Shown here piece after piece: positions 42,547 through 50,527 of a stretch of 64,000 nucleotides of DNA (its first letter is position 1; every line of letters starts with the position of its first letter). The stretch is taken from the NCBI GenBank assembly GCA_034519605.1, contig JAXHOG010000072.1, forward strand, positions 81,255 through 145,254, in the 5' to 3' direction. Both the position numbers and the translations under genes were made by a program. Below the pieces are notes generated by a model. It did not search any database. It was not told the origin of the DNA and saw only the letters and a list, made by a program, of their open reading frames with translations. Source of the DNA: Marinagarivorans sp034519605. Its GTDB lineage: Bacteria; Pseudomonadota; Gammaproteobacteria; Pseudomonadales; Cellvibrionaceae.

Positions 42547-44400
42547 ATGAAAAAACATGCCGTCTTGGCTTTATTTTTAGCCAGCTCTCTAGGCTTTTTA
42601 ACGAGCTGCCAAAGCAGCAACGTCAAACCTACTTATATTCACGTCAAACCTGACTACACACCGGCGGGCGCCGAATCGCTACTGAATAATGCCGCAGCGC
42701 TAACAGGTAACGCCAAAAGTGCACAACTGTTGGCGGCGGCAGAAATGTTTGCAGGCTTGGGGCAAGCTCAGCGCGCCTTGGATATAGGCGCACAAGTTGA
42801 CCCTGCCCGGCTGGACGACGCACTCTACGCCAAACACATCCAGATTCAAAGCCAAAGCCTGCTGGCCTTAGGCAATCTCTACGGCGCCAAAGGGCGCCTA
42901 GAGCAAACTCGATTAGAGCAACTATTACCGCGCCTTAGCGCTAAAAAAGCACTTAAACTGCGCGAGCTACGCGCCGAGCTTTACACCAAACTCGGCAACC
43001 CCACGCAAGCCATTAACGAGCGCATCGCACTCAACCGCGCCGCTTTGGATAAAACCGAAAAACTAGTTAACCGTGAGCTCATTTGGATGGGTTTAATGGA
43101 GTTGGATATTGATATTTTGAGCCAAGCACTCATCAATTCGCCCGATCCTTTAGAGCAAGGCTGGTACGAATTAGCCGTGTTAAGCAAAAACAACCAAAGC
43201 AATATCAATCAACAATACAACGCGCTCAACCAATGGCGCCACGAATGGCCAAGCCACCCTGCCAATAAACCCTTGCCTGCCGACCTCGCGTTAATCGATA
43301 ACATCGTCAACAACCAACCACAGCACATCGCCTTATTACTCCCTTTTAGTGGCCAACTGGCACCCGTAGCCGAGGCCATTCGCGATGGTTTTATGGCCGC
43401 CTATTACACCAACGTGCAAAATGGCGGCGCGGCGCCCACCATTCGCCTTTACGATGTCAGCCCCAGCAATATCAACGCACAATACGATAATGCGGTGAGC
43501 GCAGGCGCCGAAGTGATTATTGGCCCGCTCAGCAAAGAAGCTACCACTGTTTTAGCCCAACGCTCATCACTCGCGGTACCTACCTTGGCACTCAACCAAA
43601 TCGACGCCACCGCCTCGCACCCCAAAGCGCTTTACCAACTGGGCTTAGCCATTGAAGACGAAGCCCAAGACGCCGCCGTACGCGCGATGGCAGACAACAA
43701 AGAATTAGCGATGATCATCGCACCGCAAGACAGCCAAGGCGACCGCGCCATAGAGGTTTTTAGCGCCCGCTATCGAGAGCTTGGCGGCCAAGTGGTCGAA
43801 AGTCTGCGCTACAGTAACGAGCGCGCATTGTCCGATCTGATTAAAAATGCGATGCACATAAATGCCAGCCAGCAACGCGCCAATGATCTTCGCGATGTCG
43901 TAGGCAAAGTCGAAGCCGAACCTCGCCGCCGCCAAGATATCGACTGTATATTTCTAGTGGCGCAACCCCGTGAGGCGCGTCAAATTAAACCCTTACTGGC
44001 TTACCATTACGCGGGCGATATTCCTATTTACAGCACCAGCAGCATTCACGAAGACACCGCCAAACTGGAACCCGACCTCAATGGCATTCGTTTTAGCAAC
44101 TTACCGTGGTTTTTCCAATCATCACCCGAAAAAACCGCCATCAACAAAGGTAATGTGCTCAATACTCGCACCCAGAGGCTTTATGCATTGGGTGTTGATG
44201 CGTTTTATCTTTACCCACGCTTGGAACAGCTTAACAACCTGAACAACGCTAACTTTTGGGGTCAGACGGGCATTTTATCGCTCAATAACCAACAACAATT
44301 TCGGCGCCAACAACAATGGGCGCGATTTAGCCGTGGCAAAGTGGTACCCGAAACCACCGCAGCACCCGAAACCCCTGTCGACAGCGTCTTCGAACAATGA
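42547..44400 (+). CDS. lpoA: Outer-membrane lipoprotein LpoA, activator of PBP1A
   Basis: A 617-residue lipoprotein (lipobox FLTSC, Cys21) with an N-terminal TPR-like helical half (to about 250) and a periplasmic-binding-protein-like LppC half (IALLLPFSGQLAPVAEAIRDGF in pieces; VIIGPLSKEATTVLA; YSTSSIH). It spans the periplasm to stimulate the peptidoglycan synthase. The block lpoA-yraN-diaA-dolP next to divergent rsmI matches the enterobacterial order. Confidence 0.95.
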   Translation: MKKHAVLALFLASSLGFLTSCQSSNVKPTYIHVKPDYTPAGAESLLNNAAALTGNAKSAQLLAAAEMFAGLGQAQRALDIGAQVDPARLDDALYAKHIQIQSQSLLALGNLYGAKGRLEQTRLEQLLPRLSAKKALKLRELRAELYTKLGNPTQAINERIALNRAALDKTEKLVNRELIWMGLMELDIDILSQALINSPDPLEQGWYELAVLSKNNQSNINQQYNALNQWRHEWPSHPANKPLPADLALIDNIVNNQPQHIALLLPFSGQLAPVAEAIRDGFMAAYYTNVQNGGAAPTIRLYDVSPSNINAQYDNAVSAGAEVIIGPLSKEATTVLAQRSSLAVPTLALNQIDATASHPKALYQLGLAIEDEAQDAAVRAMADNKELAMIIAPQDSQGDRAIEVFSARYRELGGQVVESLRYSNERALSDLIKNAMHINASQQRANDLRDVVGKVEAEPRRRQDIDCIFLVAQPREARQIKPLLAYHYAGDIPIYSTSSIHEDTAKLEPDLNGIRFSNLPWFFQSSPEKTAINKGNVLNTRTQRLYALGVDAFYLYPRLEQLNNLNNANFWGQTGILSLNNQQQFRRQQQWARFSRGKVVPETTAAPETPVDSVFEQ

Positions 44401-44798
44401 TCAATAGCGCCACTAGCACCGGCGCCATTGCCGAGGCCATGGCGCGAGAGTTTCTGCTGCAGCAAGGTTTATGTTTTGTTGCACAGAACTATCGCTGCAA
44501 GATGGGTGAACTCGACCTTGTTTTTAAAGACCAAAAACAGCTTGTCATAGTCGAAGTTAAAAACCGCAAAAATACCCTTTTTGGCACCCCCGCCGAATGG
44601 GTCACAGCCAGCAAACAACACAAAATCATTTTGGCCACGCAGCACTATTTGACCACGCAGCACTATTTGACCACGCAGCACTATTTGGCTAGCCAAAAAC
44701 AACCCGCCAGCCTGTCGGTTCGGTTTGATGTTATTGGCATCCTCAACCTGAATAAGCACTCGATTGAGTGGATAAAAAACGCTTTTTTTGCGGAATAA
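44397..44798 (+). CDS. yraN: YraN/UPF0102 endonuclease-like protein
   Basis: A 133-residue restriction-endonuclease-fold protein: AREFLLQQGLCFVAQNYRCKMGELDLVFKD (parts) and VIVEVKNRKNTLFG give the E-x-K-type metal site. A run of three identical hexapeptides (TQHYLT-type) interrupts the helix after the core, encoded by a 3 x 18-bp repeat. The ATG overlaps the lpoA stop (ATGA). Confidence 0.92.
   Translation: MINSATSTGAIAEAMAREFLLQQGLCFVAQNYRCKMGELDLVFKDQKQLVIVEVKNRKNTLFGTPAEWVTASKQHKIILATQHYLTTQHYLTTQHYLASQKQPASLSVRFDVIGILNLNKHSIEWIKNAFFAE
44635..44688 (+). repeat. 3 x 18-bp tandem repeat inside yraN
   Basis: Three copies of CCACGCAGCACTATTTGA (the last ends in G) sit in frame. Two copies look like an expansion of a single native ATQHYL segment. 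Confidence 0.93.
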
Positions 44799-44801
44799 TT
44801 T

Positions 44802-45401
44802 ATGAACCAAACCATCAACGCTCAACGTGTTTACGCGATGTTCCAAGCCAGTATCGAGGCCAAAATGAACGTCGGCGAAACCCTCATCCCCCGCATTGAC
44901 GAAGCCGCCAATACTTTGGTGCAAACACTGCTGCATGAAGGCAAAATTTTAGTCTGTGGTAATGGGCCGTCGTCTGCCTTGGCACAGATCTTCAGCGCGA
45001 TATTAACCGATCGTTTTGAAAAAGAGCGCCCTAGCCTGCCCGCGATTTGGTTGGGCAGTAATATGGCCAGCTATACCGCCATGGTCACACCCGCGCACCA
45101 TAGCGAGGTCTACGCCAAACCTATTCGCGCACTTGGGCAAGAGGGCGACTCGCTGGTGGTTATCTCATCGAGCGGCAACGCCTCCAATTTAATTCAAGCG
45201 GTTTCTACCGCCCACGAGCGCGGGCTGAATGTGATTGCACTCACTGGGCGCGGCGGCGGCGATATCGCCAGTCTGCTCGATACCCACGACATCGAACTGC
45301 GCGCCGATATAGACTCCCGCGTCCGCATCCACGAAATTCACTTATTAACCCTCTATTGTCTTTGTGATCTTATTGATCTCAATCTTTTTGGTATGGAATA
45401 G
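44802..45401 (+). CDS. diaA: DnaA initiator-associating protein DiaA (SIS domain)
   Basis: A 199-residue SIS-domain protein of the DiaA/GmhA group: ILVCGNGPSSALAQIF, VVISSSGNASNLIQAV and VRIHEIHLLTLYCLCDLID. Its place after yraN and before dolP points to DiaA, which binds DnaA to help replication start, rather than to the sugar isomerase GmhA. Confidence 0.92.
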   Translation: MNQTINAQRVYAMFQASIEAKMNVGETLIPRIDEAANTLVQTLLHEGKILVCGNGPSSALAQIFSAILTDRFEKERPSLPAIWLGSNMASYTAMVTPAHHSEVYAKPIRALGQEGDSLVVISSSGNASNLIQAVSTAHERGLNVIALTGRGGGDIASLLDTHDIELRADIDSRVRIHEIHLLTLYCLCDLIDLNLFGME

Positions 45402-45411
45402 GAGTATCGCT

Positions 45412-46038
45412 GTGCTTTTTAAACAATTTTCTAAACTATCATTTAAACCCCTCGGGCTTTCTTTATTACTCATTGCCCCTAGCGTTTCATTTACGGGTTG
45501 CGCCAGCTTTTTATCAGCCACTAATCAGCAGCCTATTGCACTCGACCCAGGCCAACGCACACGCGGCGAAGTGATCGATGATAGACAAATCGAAACCCTA
45601 TTAGAGGTCAACATTTATAAGTTGGACCCACGCGTAAAAAACGCCAATATCGACATTAATAGTTTTAACGGAGTGGTTTTATTAACGGGCCAAATGCCCT
45701 CTGCGCAACTGCGCGAAATGGCCGGAGACACGGCGTCAGCCGTAAAAACCGTGCGCCAAGTCCATAATCAGATCAGTGTTGCCAGTAAACCCACCGTTTA
45801 TTCGCGCATCAACGACGATTGGATTGCTACCAAAATCACCTCCAAAATCGCCAACAGCCGCAAAGTGGAGGTCAATCGCGTCAAAATTATCGTGGCCAAT
45901 CGCGAAGTTTTTATTATGGGCTTGCTCACCGAAACCGAAACTCAACAAGTCACCGAAATGGCGCGAACAACCAGCGGTGTTGAAAAGGTCGTACGCGCCG
46001 TTGAGATTGTGCCCGAGCACCAGCGCGCGCCGCTCTAA
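45412..46038 (+). CDS. dolP: Outer-membrane lipoprotein DolP (YraP), two BON domains
   Basis: A 208-residue lipoprotein (lipobox FTGC, Cys30) with two BON domains (about 50-120 and 125-200), e.g. INSFNGVVLLTGQMPS and KIIVANREVFIMGLLT. It is known to support outer-membrane integrity and the BAM machinery. GTG 45412 has GGAG seven bases upstream. The longer frame from inside diaA is unsupported. Confidence 0.94.
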   Translation: MLFKQFSKLSFKPLGLSLLLIAPSVSFTGCASFLSATNQQPIALDPGQRTRGEVIDDRQIETLLEVNIYKLDPRVKNANIDINSFNGVVLLTGQMPSAQLREMAGDTASAVKTVRQVHNQISVASKPTVYSRINDDWIATKITSKIANSRKVEVNRVKIIVANREVFIMGLLTETETQQVTEMARTTSGVEKVVRAVEIVPEHQRAPL

Positions 46039-46066
46039 CCTTGCACGTTTAGAGATGACTAAAACG

Positions 46067-46094
46067 CAAAAACGGAGCCGAGGCTCCGTTTTTG
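46067..46094. terminator. Bidirectional terminator after dolP
   Basis: A 12-bp stem (CAAAAACGGAGC/GCTCCGTTTTTG) with a 4-base loop and T5 on either strand. It lies between convergent dolP and the cyclase gene. Confidence 0.9.
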
Positions 46095-46131
46095 TTGGCG
46101 GTGATGTTAGCCACCACTGATGGGTGAAAAT

Positions 46132-47518
46132 TTACTTAATACTTTTATCTCTTAACCGCTGAGTAGCGCTACTCAGAAGTTCGATCACGCGCTCTTTATC
46201 GTAATTGCGGATTTTTTCCAAATCCATGTGCATCGCAAAACCCACCATATTCTCTTCAAACCAGGTTTGACCACCATCAAGATCTTTACGGAAATCAACC
46301 ACTTGGTATATGCGCACAGGGTTAGTTAAGCCCTTTACGTTAATTTCACCTTGGTCGCGACACATCACCACATCTTTTACCAGCGACCACGTTTCGTGGG
46401 AGATTAAAATCTCGCCCGGCTCCTGCCGCCGACTCTAAACGCGAAGCAATATTGGCGTGGGTGCCTAACACTGTGTAATCCATGTAATGGCTAGTACCAA
46501 ACGAACCCACAGTGCAGTAGCCCGTATTAATACCGATGCGAATAAGCATGGGTTTTTTGATACCTTGGTTGTACCAGCGCGTTTGCAGCTCTAGCATTTT
46601 TTTGCGCATCTCAATTGCCATAGAGACACAACGCAAGCAGTCCATTTTCATGCCTTCGCTTTGGGCATCACCAAAAATAACCATAATGCCATCGCCCATA
46701 AACTTGTCGATGGTGCCTTTGTGTTTGGCGGCAATACGCGACATTTCGGTCAGGTAGGTGTTTAAAAGTTCGGTAAGGGTTTCGGCTTCAAGCTCTTCAG
46801 CCAGGGTACTAAAACCTTGAATATCCGAGAAAAATACCGTTACGCGTTTACGTGCAGTGGTTAGCGTATCTTCGCGACCTTCACTAATCGCCTTCCATAC
46901 GGTGGGCGGCAAGTAACGCGCTAGTTTGTAGGTTTTTAATTTATAGAGTGTGTGCTCGCTTGATAAACGCTGCACTTGCTCGCTCAAGCGCCGCATACGG
47001 TTATAGGCATAAAGCGCATAAGCACAAAAATAGAAAAAAATGCCTACCAAGCTCACACTGCTGATTTCTAAACGGCTGGTATAGCTCCACTCGGGAATGC
47101 GTACTACCAAGCTGATCGCGGCTCCTGCCAACAACGCTAGCGAATCCAGCCCCCATTTACGCAAGCCACCATTGATCAAGCTATTAAACTGGATCATGGT
47201 TAAAAACATAATGCTGGGCAAAATACTGAAGTTACAAAAGCTCAGCATCAACCCCACAATCGCCGCATCGGCCATCATGAAATATTCAAATGCTTTTTGC
47301 TGATTGGCAGCGCGGCGTTTGATGATGAAATAGCTCACCACCGTATAGACGACAATAAAAAGACCTAAGCACAATAACAACCCGTCAATAATCGGCCATT
47401 TAACGTGCGTAAGTGCAGTACCCGCCGCCGCAAAACAAATGAGGGCACGGATATCATGTTGTCTAACAGCGACCTCAGCATTAGAGATCACCCGTGAATC
47501 TTTAGCGGAGTCGCTCAT
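46132..47518 (-). pseudogene. Membrane class III nucleotide cyclase with a one-base frameshift
   Basis: Six predicted membrane helices (residues 25-190) are followed by a class III adenylate/guanylate cyclase domain (VTVFFSDIQGFSTLAEEL, FMGDGIMVIFGD, RIGINTGYCTVGSFGTSHY, LGTHANIASRLESA). At CCC 46415-46417 the frame changes: reading two instead of three bases restores AGAGEILISHETWSLVKDVV and joins the remaining C-terminus (MCRDQGEINVKGLTNPVRIYQV), ending at 46132. The full product would be about 461 residues. All catalytic residues lie before the break, but the last strand of the domain would be lost. Sequencing error is a real alternative. Confidence 0.85.
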
Positions 47519-47783
47519 ATGCGCTCTCAGTGTTATTATTTACCTTGTTTCCCCACCTCTAAAAAGAGGCAAGTTTATTGGGCCAAATGAACCCATACCC
47601 TAAAAGTCTTTAGACCACCTTGCGTGCGCTTACATCTAAAATCGAGACACATTGGCTTTTTTATAATGCCGAGCATTAAACGCCTTTTGCCCTTTATTGT
47701 CCACTTAACCATTAAACCTAAGCACCTTAAGCACTAGCAAGACAATTCGCTTACGCCTTGTTTTCACTGGTATTTTCGTTCGA

Positions 47784-49010
47784 CTATTGGTCGGCACCAT
47801 CTTGCTTTGGTACGGCTTTGCGCTGCTGTAAGCGCGCCAGCTCTTTAGTTAACATTTGAATTTTTAGATTGGCTTCGGCAATGCGCTCTTCTTTTTCGCG
47901 GTCTGCCGAGGATGGTTGCGACGAGCTTTCTTTTAAGTGACCAATCATTAACACTTTCACCGCAAGCTCCTCCTTTAGCTCTTCAACCTGAGCGCGCAAT
48001 GCAGCCACTCCTTTTATTTGCTCTTTCAGTGACTGAATTTCTTTAAATGCACCGTTCAACTCACTCTCAATCAACTGAATACAGGTTTCCGATTCCTGCG
48101 TCATGCGCTGCTGCTGAGCCAACTGTTTTTCCAACCCTCTAATGACTGACACTTTGGCATTACTATCGGGTGACTCAATAACCAGTGTTTTAAGCCGCTC
48201 GATCATTCGACACTGATCAGCCGCCATTCGCCTTAAAGTATCAATCTCTTTAGTGGCAGCCTCAAGCGTTACCGGTAAGGGTTGCCCAGATTCAAACATC
48301 TCGGCCAGGGGTGTATAACTGCCATGATAGCCTTCTAATAACTGAGCCAACTCACCCTCTTGCTCTGTACCCACACACTCGTTGACTTGATCAAATAAAC
48401 TATTTGCTTGAGCTTTGCTCTCATGCCACTTTTTTTCTAAATCAAAATAGAGGGATTTGTATTTTTCGAGCTCGAAAACCTTAGTGTGTGATGACTGTAA
48501 AGCCTGCTTGAGCTCAGCCATTTGAGATTCGAGTGGCGGATTGGGGGAGTCTTCAAAAAAACGCATCAACTGACGATAGCGTGTCACCAACTCCAACCAA
48601 TTGGTTGGCGTGGTGTGAGTCGCTTCGCGCTCGGCCACCAACATAATGTGCCGCATACTGGCCATACGTCGCTCGATAGGCACTAATGGATCCAAATCTA
48701 GCGCAATATCCTGCCCACCTTTTAACGATTTATGGTATCGGCGCAACTCACGAATATGCTGATCAAGGTAATCGGTGTAAGTCGCCACAGCACCAACTGG
48801 AACATCAGCCGATGGATCTTCAACCACAAGATCCTTGTCAGCTAATGACGCTTTGGCATTTGGCTTTTGTGCTTTTGCCAATTGTGCTTTGGCTAATAGT
48901 GATTTCAGTTTACGCACGTACCATAACGCCGCCCCCAAACCAAACAGCGATAACATCAAGGCCTCGCCTAAACCAACAATGATATAGGTACTCACATCCA
49001 TACTTGCCAC
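47784..49010 (-). CDS. Membrane-anchored coiled-coil protein, unknown
   Basis: A 408-residue protein with one N-terminal helix (YIIVGLGEALMLSLFGLGAALWYV) followed by a mostly helical, Glu/Gln/Lys-rich cytoplasmic body with heptad patterns (about 150-400). It resembles hypothetical coiled-coil proteins found in Pseudomonas relatives, but I cannot name a family. No enzymatic motif was seen. The start may be the second ATG at 49001. The upstream 47519-47783 gap (265 bp) shows nothing clear. Confidence 0.75.
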   Translation of the reverse strand: MASMDVSTYIIVGLGEALMLSLFGLGAALWYVRKLKSLLAKAQLAKAQKPNAKASLADKDLVVEDPSADVPVGAVATYTDYLDQHIRELRRYHKSLKGGQDIALDLDPLVPIERRMASMRHIMLVAEREATHTTPTNWLELVTRYRQLMRFFEDSPNPPLESQMAELKQALQSSHTKVFELEKYKSLYFDLEKKWHESKAQANSLFDQVNECVGTEQEGELAQLLEGYHGSYTPLAEMFESGQPLPVTLEAATKEIDTLRRMAADQCRMIERLKTLVIESPDSNAKVSVIRGLEKQLAQQQRMTQESETCIQLIESELNGAFKEIQSLKEQIKGVAALRAQVEELKEELAVKVLMIGHLKESSSQPSSADREKEERIAEANLKIQMLTKELARLQQRKAVPKQDGADQ

Positions 49011-49083
49011 ACTTCAACCGATCAATTAATGAGCTAAGTATGGCGGGTAATCACACGACTCGCCGAATTCCTTGTTTAATTGT

Positions 49084-49112
49084 TTGCCTTTAGTGGATCA
49101 CTTCGGTAAAGT
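49084..49112 (+). promoter_or_regulatory. Possible tRNA-Ser promoter
   Basis: TTGCCT (49084-49089), 17 bp, TAAAGT (49107-49112), then a GC-rich TGCGCGCC discriminator. It is a weaker match than the tRNA-Val promoter, and the leader would be about 40 nt. Confidence 0.4.
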
Positions 49113-49156
49113 TGCGCGCCTTATTCGAGAGCCACTAGGCCACGCGAATAACAATT

Positions 49157-49244
49157 GGTGAGGTGTCCGAGTGGCCGAAGGAGCACGCCTGGAAAGTGTG
49201 TAAGGCGCAAGTCTTCGAGGGTTCAAATCCCTCCCTCACCGCCA
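49157..49244 (+). tRNA. tRNA-Ser (anticodon GGA)
   Basis: The 7-bp acceptor GGTGAGG pairs with CCTCACC. The anticodon loop carries GGA, followed by a long variable arm (type II tRNA), a T-loop TTCAAAT, and encoded CCA at 49242-49244. It totals 88 nt. Confidence 0.96.
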
Positions 49245-49305
49245 TATTCTAGTGAGTCGCTACCTGCTAGCGACTTTTACTTGGCAGGCATGATTTAAAA
49301 TAAGC

Positions 49306-50232
49306 TTACGCAAGCCAATACTCTAAGTCTTCGTAGTGCCACTTGGCCAGAAGTGCAAAACCATCCTCTGCAACACTCAGATAAACATCAATGATTTCTG
49401 TCGCCAATTTAAACAGCTGATGTGAGCTGCTGGAGATTGTCGCGCCCGAAAGCACATCCATTTCGACGGTATTCAACAAAAACATCAATTTCAATTCGTA
49501 GGTTTTGATGTAACTTAACGACGGCAAGCCGCCCTCTAAGACCACCTGCATACGATCGGCCTGCATGCGCAGTTTTTCGTGCTGGGCGCGAACCCCCTGC
49601 AAAGCAAAACGTAACTTGCGATCCAAATGATATTGGCACTCACCTTTAGCGGCTGCATAGGTAGCCAAGCCACGCATACGAGCCAGTTGCTCCACCATTT
49701 CGGGTGTTTGGCGGGCAATAAAATGCAGCAACTCAATTTGTTTAAAGGTTTTGGGGTAGGCCTCATGAGATTCGAGGAAATCTGCACTATAGTCTTCCGC
49801 TATTTGCGCCGAGGTAGGGCGCTCAATTTTTGTTGCTAACGCAGAAATCATGCCGTGCAATTGTTCAATAAAGTGGGAGTGCAGCTCAAAATTATCAATT
49901 ACGTCGTCATCTTGCCAATCGGCACTGATGGTATTCCACGCATTGTGTAAATTTTGCTGATCGCGGGCACTGAGCAAATCACCACCCATAGCCGCAAACA
50001 CTTCCAGCGTCGCCAAACGACGCTCTAGTTGCCGCTGCAAAGTCATAAAATCGCCTTCAAACATAGTATTGCCACCGAGCAACGCCATCGTCATACCACG
50101 GTGGCGCTGCACGGCTTTGGCCATGTGATGCAGCTGCCGAAGCAACACTATGGCATCGCCACGAATACGAAATTGCTCACTATAGAGCTGAAAAGAATCT
50201 ATCTCTTTGCTCTGCTTTATTGCAGTTTTCAT
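49306..50232 (-). CDS. NIT-domain-like helical protein, unknown
   Basis: A 308-residue all-helical, soluble protein. Two arginine-glycine motifs at comparable places, VQRHRGMTMALLGG (near 42) and LARMRGLATYAAAKG (near 185), resemble the paired motifs of nitrate/nitrite-sensing NIT domains, which consist of two four-helix bundles. Unlike most NIT proteins it has no membrane segments and no output domain. Nitrate binding is therefore only a suggestion. It has its own transcription unit between tRNA-Ser and leuS. Confidence 0.65.
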   Translation of the reverse strand: MKTAIKQSKEIDSFQLYSEQFRIRGDAIVLLRQLHHMAKAVQRHRGMTMALLGGNTMFEGDFMTLQRQLERRLATLEVFAAMGGDLLSARDQQNLHNAWNTISADWQDDDVIDNFELHSHFIEQLHGMISALATKIERPTSAQIAEDYSADFLESHEAYPKTFKQIELLHFIARQTPEMVEQLARMRGLATYAAAKGECQYHLDRKLRFALQGVRAQHEKLRMQADRMQVVLEGGLPSLSYIKTYELKLMFLLNTVEMDVLSGATISSSSHQLFKLATEIIDVYLSVAEDGFALLAKWHYEDLEYWLA

Positions 50233-50527
50233 TTTTTATCTCATTTATGGTGCAAAACAATCATTTATATGACTCGCCATCAGACGCCAACAGCACAATT
50301 AAGGTGCTAAATGGTGTGCCATAGGTTTGCAGTCGAGCGAGAGCAGATTCAACGTGCATGAGTCGCCTATGTAATCGTGGAATATCGCCAACGCCCAACC
50401 CAAGCATTCCAGCAACCACTATGCCAGCCCACCCAGCCATTTTATTTAGCACCCAATAAGCCCTATAATCGCCGCCTTATTTTAGGCAACCGGCCTATCA
50501 CTTACTGGGTTAGAGATCGAGTCAACG

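Noticed and set aside
50261..50452. 63-codon minus-strand frame between the NIT-like gene and leuS
   Set aside because: It has a hydrophobic N-terminus but only a weak ribosome site and no recognisable family, and it overlaps the leuS upstream region. Kept only as a note.
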